Virus record (IMG/VR): IMGVR_UViG_3300007735_000776
Span: 1-62,893 of that record
Direction: 5' to 3' (one strand)
Length of the DNA stretch: 62,893 nt
Source: a virus
In this document: piece after piece, positions 21,123-29,200 of the stretch
Position numbering within the stretch: position 1 is the first letter of the stretch
Layout of the letters: every line of letters begins with the position of its first letter
Notes under the pieces: model-generated
Told to the model about the DNA's origin: nothing
Seen by the model: only the letters and a program-made list of their open reading frames with translations
Database searches by the model: none
Translations under genes and position numbers: made by a program

Positions 21123-21542
21123 ATGAGATATAGACTATCGATCCCAACCGCGACAGAACTACACAGCATCCTCGAATACCACGATGGCTGCTTGTATTGG
21201 AAGGTTACTGCGCATGGTAAACCTACTGACGAACGAATACGTGCTGGCTATCTAAATAGAGTCAGTGGGTATAGAGGAATTACCATCAACGGTACTACAT
21301 ACGCAGAACATAGAATTATTTGGAGAATGTTTCATCCACGAGGACCAATGCCTTTCGTTTTAGACCACATAGATGGTAATCGTAGTCACAACCGCATCGA
21401 AAATCTTCGAAGATACACCGAGAGCGGTAATCAAAATAATCGGCACCTTGGCATGGCACCAAAGGTACGAAGCTCGGGAAGATTAAAACGCCTTTTACAA
21501 ACGAAGGAGAGTGCAAATGTCAGACCCCATCAACGCCGATAG
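21123..21542 (+). CDS. HNH homing-type endonuclease
   Basis: 139 residues. L-D-H-I-D-G-N-R-S-H-N-R-I-E-N-L-R near 80-96 is a clear HNH motif of the free-standing homing type; the N-terminal part has the DNA-contact strands usual in this group. The C-terminus is basic and runs over the ribosome site and start of the next gene by 26 bases, which suggests insertion just upstream of that gene. No Shine-Dalgarno precedes the ATG; instead its own promoter places transcription start at the ATG. It is probably a selfish endonuclease. Confidence 0.88.
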   Translation: MRYRLSIPTATELHSILEYHDGCLYWKVTAHGKPTDERIRAGYLNRVSGYRGITINGTTYAEHRIIWRMFHPRGPMPFVLDHIDGNRSHNRIENLRRYTESGNQNNRHLGMAPKVRSSGRLKRLLQTKESANVRPHQRR

Positions 21543-21900
21543 ACTTGCAAAGGTCTACGTCAAAATACGCGAGAAGCGTCGCGAACTTGCCAAGCAAGAT
21601 AAAGAACTCGAAGAGCAACTAGATGCAGTTGCTAGACAGTTGCTTGAGATTTGCAAAGAGCAAGGAGCCGCAACGATACGCACATCACACGGAACCATCT
21701 CACGCAGAACCACGAAGCGATTCTGGCCTACCGATTGGGATGAGTTCTATAAATTCATCAAGGATCAAGACGCGATGTCGCTTCTTTATCAACGCATCAA
21801 TACAGCAAACATGGAACAGTTTCTTGAAGAAAACCCCGATCTCCATCCGCCGGGGCTGAACGCGGATGTTTCTCAATCCATTGTTATCGTTAAACGCTAG
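21517..21900 (+). CDS. Conserved hypothetical replication-module protein, 127 residues
   Basis: AAGGAGAGTGCAA precedes ATG 21517. The N-terminal half is a coiled coil (K-I-R-E-K-R-R-E-L-A-K-Q-D-K-E-L-E), the second half has R-T-S-H-G-T-I-S-R-R and W-P-T-D-W-D-E-F-Y, ending P-P-G-L-N-A-D-V. I recognise this as a conserved family found next to ssDNA-binding proteins in podovirus-like genomes, reminiscent of Gp157-type proteins, without a known activity. Confidence 0.72.
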   Translation: MSDPINADRLAKVYVKIREKRRELAKQDKELEEQLDAVARQLLEICKEQGAATIRTSHGTISRRTTKRFWPTDWDEFYKFIKDQDAMSLLYQRINTANMEQFLEENPDLHPPGLNADVSQSIVIVKR

Positions 21901-21910
21901 GAGAGTGCAA

Positions 21911-22801
21911 ATGAGTAACGAACTTGCAGTGCTTGACCAAGGTCTGCCTTCATACCTTAAAAATGCTGAACTGGATGCCACAACTAAAGCCCTCATGGGT
22001 GGCGGTGGTGGTGAGTCAAAACGTATCTCCATCAAGGGCGGTGTATGGCGCATGATGGTCAACGGCAAAGAGATTGCTAAGAACGAAGACCGCTCGATGA
22101 ATGTAGTTGTCGTAGCGGCTGCGGAGAAAGTATCGCGCACGTTCTATGCAAAGCAGTATTCGGAAGGCAGTGAAGTGACTGCACCTGACTGCTGGTCTGC
22201 CAACGGCGAAATGCCTGACGCAAAAGCCAAGAACCCACAGGCTAAGCGTTGCCTAGACTGCCCACAGAACGAGCGTGGTTCTGGTCAAGGTGACAGCCGT
22301 GCTTGCCGCTACAGCCAGCGTCTTGCAGTCGTGCTTGCCAATGACATCAGAGGAGACATCTTCCAACTGACGCTTCCTGCTGCTTCTATCTTTGGTGCTG
22401 GTGAAGCTGGTAAGTGGCCTTTGCAAACATACGCCAAGATGATTGGTAGCAAGGGTGTTCCCATCACTGCTGTGGTGACTGAGATGCGCTTTGATACTGA
22501 CAGCGCTACACCGAAGCTGACGTTCAAGCCAGTACGTGTTCTGGAGCCACAAGAGCACGAGGCGGCTATTACTCAAGGCAAGAGCCCCGCTGCGTTACGT
22601 GCCATCACCATGACGGTTGCTGAAGCAGATGGTGTGAAGATTCCTGAAGTTGAGTTTGAAACCGTGAAGCCCAAAGCTAAAGCGGTAGAAGCTGTAGAAG
22701 CCGTGGTTGAAGAAGAGCCTGTCAAACGAGTAGCGAAGAAAGAAGAAGCACCGACTGAAAAGAAAGACCTGTCAAAAATCCTTGACGAGTGGGATGACTG
22801 A
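21911..22801 (+). CDS. Probable ssDNA-binding protein
   Basis: 296 residues from ATG 21911, with the same GGAGAGTGCAA context; the frame opens further upstream but lacks a ribosome site there. It begins with a Gly-rich linker (M-G-G-G-G-G-E-S), then a beta-rich domain with four Cys (in D-C-W-S, R-C-L-D-C-P and A-C-R-Y), and ends in an Ala/Lys/Glu linker and an acidic tip I-L-D-E-W-D-D. A beta-rich core with an acidic tail is the SSB plan, and the position between helicase and primase fits. The call is by architecture, not by a diagnostic motif. Confidence 0.6.
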   Translation: MSNELAVLDQGLPSYLKNAELDATTKALMGGGGGESKRISIKGGVWRMMVNGKEIAKNEDRSMNVVVVAAAEKVSRTFYAKQYSEGSEVTAPDCWSANGEMPDAKAKNPQAKRCLDCPQNERGSGQGDSRACRYSQRLAVVLANDIRGDIFQLTLPAASIFGAGEAGKWPLQTYAKMIGSKGVPITAVVTEMRFDTDSATPKLTFKPVRVLEPQEHEAAITQGKSPAALRAITMTVAEADGVKIPEVEFETVKPKAKAVEAVEAVVEEEPVKRVAKKEEAPTEKKDLSKILDEWDD

Positions 22802-22802
22802 T

Positions 22803-23033
22803 ATGGCTAATGGATATTCGCTACTCACCATAGAGGAAATCCGAAGGGCTGATCAAAGACTACTTGGAGTGCAGTTAGGCAAGATTTGTCTCAGGGATAA
22901 CATACCTGTTACCGATGTTGCTGAGTTCTTTAAGGTCAGTCGGGTGACTGTTTACAACTGGTTCAAAGGTAAAGCAGTCGTCTCCGGTAAACATGCAGAC
23001 CGCATGCAAAAGCTAATCCAAAAGTTAGCTTGA
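22803..23033 (+). CDS. Helix-turn-helix protein, 76 residues
   Basis: ATG 22803 lies one base after the previous stop; ATG 22794 is an alternative. V-T-D-V-A-E-F-F-K-V-S-R-V-T-V-Y-N-W-F-K-G near 35-55 is a clear helix-turn-helix, followed by a short basic C-terminal helix. Phage proteins of this size act as Cro-like regulators or replication-origin adaptors. It lies between the SSB-like and primase genes and is the second candidate for binding the palindromes. Confidence 0.75.
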   Translation: MANGYSLLTIEEIRRADQRLLGVQLGKICLRDNIPVTDVAEFFKVSRVTVYNWFKGKAVVSGKHADRMQKLIQKLA

Positions 23034-23123
23034 TAAGTTGTAGGGGGGCTAGGTTAGCTACCGAAGAGGGCGTTACCGTCACGCCTCTGCCCATCCTCTT
23101 TTGACGGTTTGTTAAGGACGGTT

Positions 23124-26000
23124 ATGCTCTCTCGCAAAGAATTTTTTGCACTGGTGCTACCACCTCTTGAAGAAGGTGAACACTACTGCAATTGGGGCAA
23201 TAAAAAAGAACTAGTAGAAGAAGATGGCGAGTCAAAGCTAAAAGATGTTGTACGGCAACGGTTTGCTGGAAGTATTGACGCTCTCAGTGATCAAGCTGAT
23301 GCGCTTCAGGCGAATGGCTTTAACTCCTTCTTTGCATTAGCAAAATTTGGTGCGATTAAGAACGGACGCTATGCGGCTAATGCAATTGCGTTGAAGTCGT
23401 TCTTTATAGACCTCGACTGCGGGGAGAACAAGCCGTACCCCACTTTAGATGACGGTCTAGCAGCACTCAAAAATTTCTGCAAACAAACTGGGCTACCGAA
23501 GCCGACCATTCTTAGGTCTGGGCGCGGTGCGCATGTGTACTGGATTCTGGAAGAGGCCATCTCCAAAGAAGAATGGAAGCCGATGGCTGAGCAGCTAAAG
23601 CGGCTGTGCACAGAAAACAAGTTTGATATTGACTACGCTGTACCAGCGGACGCGGCACGTGTATTGCGGGTTCCTGAAACAAACCACCTGAAAGACCCGA
23701 CCAACCCGATACCGTGTGAGATTCTGTATCTGGCATCCACCGTAACTAACGAGGACATAAAAGAATTATTAAAGCCTTCCGAGTCGGTGCTGGATGAGAT
23801 TGCCAAAGAGTATGGCAAGCGTCCGTTAGACCCAACTACGCTGGCGTTGATAGGCGCAAGTCAGTCGCGCTTCAAGACAATTCTGCTTAAGTCCATCGAA
23901 GGCAACGGCTGCGCTCAGATTCTAAACATCTACAACAACCAAGACACCATCGAAGAGCCGTTGTGGAGGGGAGGGCTGTCAATCGCGCAGCAGTGTGTTG
24001 ATCGTGATAAAGCCATTCACAATATTAGTAAGCGGTATCCGGGGTACTCAGCTTCAAATACAGAGAAGAAAGCTAACGAGACTAAGGGTCCTTACACTTG
24101 CGAGACATTCAAAAAGTTAAATCCTGTTGGCTGCGAAGGATGTGAGCACAAGATTACGTCACCGATCCAGCTTGGAAAAGAAATTGTAGAAGCTACCGAA
24201 GAGGATAGCGTCGTCACAGGCGTAGTGCCGCAGACGCAAGAGGTGAAAGAGTATGTAATCCCCAAGTATCCGTTTCCATTCTTCCGTGGCAAGAACGGTG
24301 GGGTGTTTATACGCGCCAAGAACAAGGACGATGAAGAGGTTGAGGAAGTTGTATATCCATACGACTTCTACGTAGTGAAGCGTATGACTGACCCGGACTT
24401 GGGGGAAACAATCCTGCTACGTCTCCATCTACCGAAAGACGGTGTGCGTGAGTTCATCTTGCCGCTGTCCTCGGTGTTGTCAAAAGATAAGTTCAGGGAA
24501 GCCATAGCACAGCAAGGGATAGCCGCCTTGAGTAAGCAGCAAGACACTCTTATGTGGTACGTGACTAAATGGGTAGAAGATTTGCAAATGAAAACTCAAG
24601 CAGAAAAAGCACACAAACAGTTTGGGTGGATAGAAGACGAGTCCGGCATCATCATTGGGGATAGGGAGATCAGACCAACTGAAACGGTATATAGCCCACC
24701 ATCTGCACCGACGCTGCCGCTCATACCGCTCTTCACCCCCAAAGGCGACTTCCACATCTGGAAGGATGTCATCAACGCCTACGGTAGACCGGACATGCAG
24801 AATCGGGCGTTTGCCTTCTTCATGGGGTTTGGCACTCTGCTACTTCGCTTGACCCCGCTAGATGGGTTTCTGGTGAACTTGATGAGCCGCGAGTCTGGAT
24901 CAGGAAAGACCACAATTTTACATGCCATCAACAGCATCTACGGCAGACCCAAAGAGTTGATGCTTGCGCCTAAAGATACGTACAACTCGCGGATGCAGCG
25001 GCTTGGCACTATGCAGAGTCTTGCAGTCACGATGGACGAGATCACTAACATGCCGCCGGATCAGATGTCACAACAAATTTATGACGTGACTTCTGGGCGG
25101 GGTAAGAACCGCATGAGCCGCCATGAGAACGCAGAACGTATCAACCACACCAAGTTTGCAACTGGCTTGATCACATCGAGTAACCGGTCCGTGCCCGACG
25201 CGCTACTTTCTATAAAAGGTTTTCCTGATGGTGAGTTGAACCGTATCTTGGAGATCAACGTAAAGCCAGACCCCCACAATGATCCTTTGTGGTCACGCAG
25301 CCATTTCAGTCGGCTGTTAGACAACTATGGGCATGCGATTGAGCCTTACTCCAAAGCGGTGCTTGGGCAGTTGCCTATGGTTAAGCAGAAGATGGAGGAG
25401 TTTCTAACCCGAATAGAAACCGCAGCGGATATTAGAAGCACAGAACGCTACTGGTCAACTATGGTCATGCTGAGTGTTACTGGAGGAGCGATTGCCAAAC
25501 AGCTAGGACTGCACGACATTGCCATCAAGCCTGTGTTTGATTACGGTGTAGAACTAATCAAGACAACTCGTACTCACATCAAAGAGAACATGCTCGACGC
25601 CGAGGACTATCTAGGTGGGTTCTTGCAGCGGCACTTTCATGAGATTCTGGTCATCAATGGCACTCGTGATAAGCGTACTGGGTTGGAGCATGGCCCGATA
25701 CGTGAGCCACGTGGGGCGCTTAGCATCCGCTACGAGCCTGATACCAAGATGCTATTTATCGTCACGAAAGTTTATCGGGATGACTGCGCCAAGTCGCTCA
25801 CCAACTTTGAAGAGTCCTTGATACCGTACCGCAAGAACAAGGCTTTGGTTGAGATCAAGAAGAAGCGCATGACATCAGGAACTGTTGCCAACACGCAAGC
25901 ACCGGTTAGCGCCTTGTGCTTTGATACATCTAAGCTGGAATACTTCAGCGACACTGTGTTGCTTAAAGATGAAGATACTGGGTTTGCCGCTACTGATTGA
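23124..26000 (+). CDS. Fused PrimPol primase - DUF927-type helicase
   Basis: 958 residues from ATG 23124 (AAGGA upstream; a TTG at 23109 is less likely). The N-terminal archaeo-eukaryotic primase domain has F-F-I-D-L-D (Asp near 96 and 98), S-G-R-G-A-H-V-Y-W near 132-140 and a downstream R-V-P-E-T-N-H. A Cys-rich knot (C-E-T-F ... C-E-G-C) follows near 325-345. The C-terminal helicase has Walker A S-G-S-G-K-T-T near 590 and Walker B V-T-M-D-E near 635, followed by S-S-N-R as sensor 1. This is a self-contained primase-helicase for phage replication, replacing a DnaG/DnaB-type pair. Confidence 0.9.
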   Translation: MLSRKEFFALVLPPLEEGEHYCNWGNKKELVEEDGESKLKDVVRQRFAGSIDALSDQADALQANGFNSFFALAKFGAIKNGRYAANAIALKSFFIDLDCGENKPYPTLDDGLAALKNFCKQTGLPKPTILRSGRGAHVYWILEEAISKEEWKPMAEQLKRLCTENKFDIDYAVPADAARVLRVPETNHLKDPTNPIPCEILYLASTVTNEDIKELLKPSESVLDEIAKEYGKRPLDPTTLALIGASQSRFKTILLKSIEGNGCAQILNIYNNQDTIEEPLWRGGLSIAQQCVDRDKAIHNISKRYPGYSASNTEKKANETKGPYTCETFKKLNPVGCEGCEHKITSPIQLGKEIVEATEEDSVVTGVVPQTQEVKEYVIPKYPFPFFRGKNGGVFIRAKNKDDEEVEEVVYPYDFYVVKRMTDPDLGETILLRLHLPKDGVREFILPLSSVLSKDKFREAIAQQGIAALSKQQDTLMWYVTKWVEDLQMKTQAEKAHKQFGWIEDESGIIIGDREIRPTETVYSPPSAPTLPLIPLFTPKGDFHIWKDVINAYGRPDMQNRAFAFFMGFGTLLLRLTPLDGFLVNLMSRESGSGKTTILHAINSIYGRPKELMLAPKDTYNSRMQRLGTMQSLAVTMDEITNMPPDQMSQQIYDVTSGRGKNRMSRHENAERINHTKFATGLITSSNRSVPDALLSIKGFPDGELNRILEINVKPDPHNDPLWSRSHFSRLLDNYGHAIEPYSKAVLGQLPMVKQKMEEFLTRIETAADIRSTERYWSTMVMLSVTGGAIAKQLGLHDIAIKPVFDYGVELIKTTRTHIKENMLDAEDYLGGFLQRHFHEILVINGTRDKRTGLEHGPIREPRGALSIRYEPDTKMLFIVTKVYRDDCAKSLTNFEESLIPYRKNKALVEIKKKRMTSGTVANTQAPVSALCFDTSKLEYFSDTVLLKDEDTGFAATD

Positions 26001-26220
26001 GTGGGATAAGTTCAAGCCGGGAACTTCGTTCTTTGTACCGTGCTTGGATCGGAAACTCACCCAGCGATTCGTTGAAGCGGAGGCAAAACGCTTGCGACTA
26101 AAGGTCATCTGTAAGCAAGTTGTGGAGAAGGGGAAGTATGGTTTACGGGTCTGGAGAGTTGAGGATATAATTCCCTCGCACTCTTCTTCTCCTTCGCTCC
26201 CTGTTGTTGAGAAGACTTAA
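25969..26220 (+). CDS. Small basic hypothetical protein, 83 residues
   Basis: The frame is open from 25885, but ATG 25969 starts the recognisable protein (M-K-I-L-G-L-P-L-L-I-E-W-D), overlapping the primase-helicase by 32 bases. Basic, with a Lys/Arg-rich helix near 35-55 and a Ser/Pro-rich tail. It is the last rightward gene, ending at the terminator. It could be a DNA-binding accessory of the primase; no motif supports a specific role. Confidence 0.65.
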   Translation: MKILGLPLLIEWDKFKPGTSFFVPCLDRKLTQRFVEAEAKRLRLKVICKQVVEKGKYGLRVWRVEDIIPSHSSSPSLPVVEKT

Positions 26221-26247
26221 CCCCCGGCAGGTCCGGGGGTCTTTTTT
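26221..26247 (+). terminator. Terminator between convergent gene blocks
   Basis: CCCCCGG (26221-26227), a five-base loop and CCGGGGG (26233-26239) are followed by TCTTTTTT. This is a strong intrinsic terminator for the rightward block. In the leftward direction it has only a weak U-run, so leftward termination is less certain. Confidence 0.9.
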
Positions 26248-29200
26248 AGTCCTCATCCTCATCCAGCAGGGCGTTAATCTCCGGCATCAGGTTCTTGTTA
26301 AACCGTATGCCATTGATCATATTCTTTTCAGCGGCTTCCCTTGCTCTCATAGAGCGATCCAAAGTGTCTCTGGTAATCTTGGCCTTCGGATCAATCCTAC
26401 GTTCGTTGAAGCTGGCAATCTCTTCCCGAACTTCTTCCATCAAATCAGAATCCCCAGAAACTTTAGCCATCTCGTACTTGTCGAGCAGCTTGGAGCGACG
26501 TGCCATGACTTCCCGTTCGAAGCCTTTCTTTATGGCAGTTTCTTCGTAGATGTTAGACAGGTTGGCTGGCGAGAAGCCGATCACTTGCATAGCTACGTTG
26601 TACGCAGAAATATCTTCCACGATAGGGTCACCCTTCAGAGTGAGTGCGCCTTCTGATCCAAACCGCATAGCCTTCATACCGTTGCGGACAAAGCTTGGCA
26701 CCATAGCTTCAATACCACGCCATACTTCGCCTTCGCTTACCAACTTCGCGCCGTTGCCTACGCCCATAGCAAACGATCCAGCAGGACCAAATGCTTGCTT
26801 CATGGCGGTCAGCACATAACCATCTTCGGCAACGCCACGGCGGTCATCACGGAAGATCAAATCGTTAGCTACACCCACACGGTTAGCAATCTCCAAATTG
26901 GTTGCGTAGTTCACAAGACCTTTGTAGAGCAGCTCGTTAGTCCAGTTACGCATCATCGTGTCGAAGTCGTACGGCTCGTCATCATCTCCTAGCAACGCGT
27001 TGATCATTGTTACTAAAGTAGATGTGGCCCCCATGAATGGTAGACCCTTGATGCCAGCAAACGCCATCGCCATGCCGTAAATACCAACAAGCTGTCGGAA
27101 GGCTTCTTTACGAAGCGCCGGGCTTTCACCTTTGGTTGCCTGATGGAAGGCACGTGCCACCACAAAGGCTGTGTTCCATACAAAAGACTTAAACGTGAAG
27201 AACACACGACCCAACGGATGCTGCATATAGCGGGGGGCCGTTGAAGATAAGCCTGATGTGTTGATTTCTTTTACCGTGCGCAGCGCATACTGTATGGCGT
27301 CTTGCTCATTCATACCACTACCACGCGCCAGATCATAAGCAGCAATAGCAGTAGCACCACGGTTCAAGACTTCAGTCTTTTGGAACGGTATGGAGAGCGT
27401 GTCAAGTACACGTGCTTTGAGTCCGATGTAGTCGGAGGTAGTTTGTCTACGCCCTTCCAACACTTCCCTTGCCAGCGTGTGTTCCAACTGCGCATGGTCG
27501 TTCAACGTCTCGAATAGCTTTGCGTACTTAGGAGGTACCTTGTTGTTAAAAATGTAGTCGATTGTGGTTTTAGATGCGGATAGCAACGCACCGGAAGATT
27601 TGTCGAAGCCAAACTTCGCGCCAAGAATCGACCACGAAAACATAGGCAGCGTAGTCAAGTTAACTAATGCCGACGATACGTTGCCTGCAATGTAGTTAAA
27701 GTAACTGATCGTGGTTGCTGCGCTGGTAAAGTTGTTATACGTCGGGTTATGGAAGAACTCAGCTTGGTTCTCTATGTTCTGTGCAGCAACATAGACACCC
27801 TCCCCATCTGGTCGGGCTGAAGCAGCCTCACCTTGAGTAGCAATCTCACTTAGAGCACGGTCGATCTCAGGGTTGTACTTACTTGCCGACAGCTTGCGTG
27901 CCCACTTGATCATGGTTTCGCCATAACCGCGCACGATGTCGCGCTCCATGCCCCGGACGTTATCCGCTTTCATGAAGTTCTTTGCCAAAGATTCCGCAGG
28001 GAACAGGGCAAGATACGACTGGTATATGTTGTCTTTAAGCGTTTGGCTGGCACCCTGCTTATTTAGCTCGTTCATCAAGCCGACAATAAACGAAGAGGAA
28101 GGCAGTGTGCTTTGGTTGAACGTAGCTTTATTTATGTTCTGGTAAGCCTTGTGGGGTTTACCTTTGAGTTGCGTCTCGATGAATCTCTGGCGCTCACGCT
28201 GCGATTGGAACGCTTGTACTGCACGCTCACCATTCTCGTCATACTCAACCCAGAAGTCTCCACGACGCAGGAACGGAATATATCCAATCTGGCGTTTCCG
28301 TGCCTCGTACTGCGCCTTTAGCTTACGACGTGCAGATGGGTCTTCGACCGAGTTAATTAGGATGTCCTCGTACTCGTTAATGGCGGAGTCGTAGGCATTA
28401 CGAACATCTTTATAAACTTGTTGTACGTCGGCAGGCAGAGCGTCGTAGATATTTTTTAGGCGACGGTACTCAGCTTGCTGCGCAGGTGATGGCTTAAATT
28501 TGGGATCAAGCAGATCGACCTGTTCCAAACGCGCATCATAGGCCATGTCGTTCATACGGTTCATGGCTTGCGGGTAGCGACGCTCTACATCTAAGAACCG
28601 CTTGTAATCTTTGTTGATTGCCTTGATGCGTTGCTCTTCTGTACCGTTGCGAAGCTCCAAAGCATTTATAAGCTTTTGCAGTGATGGCAGCTCTTTGCCG
28701 TAAATCGTATTAATGTTGTCTAGCCGCAACAGTCCCATGGCTATGGACTTGGCATCACCGGGCACGTTAGACAAGTAGTTTCTAGTAGCCTCTGCGGTAC
28801 GCTCGCCAAGCTCCGGCATCGCTTGACCTATACGTCCAACAACACCAAACCCTGTATTTGCACCATTAGGCGTACCCAAGAACAGCAAGTCTCCAACCGA
28901 CGGGTCTACATCAGTCGAAATGTCCAGCGCATCACTAATTAACTTCAAGCCTTTGTCGTAAGCGTTAGTGCCTTTGCTAAACCCAAAGAACTCTGCCAAT
29001 GTCTGCATGAAACGTACAAACATGTTCTTGCTCTTGGGGGCCTTGATGGTCTTGAGTAGGGCTTGGAACTCTGGATTGCTAACCAGTTCAGCAGCAAACT
29101 CTTGCAGGTCTTTGGCACCGTAAGCAGTCCCCATCTGATTTTGGAGTTGCTCAAACAATGCGGTTAGTTGTTTGGTAACTGGCAGGTTGGGGTTACGCAG

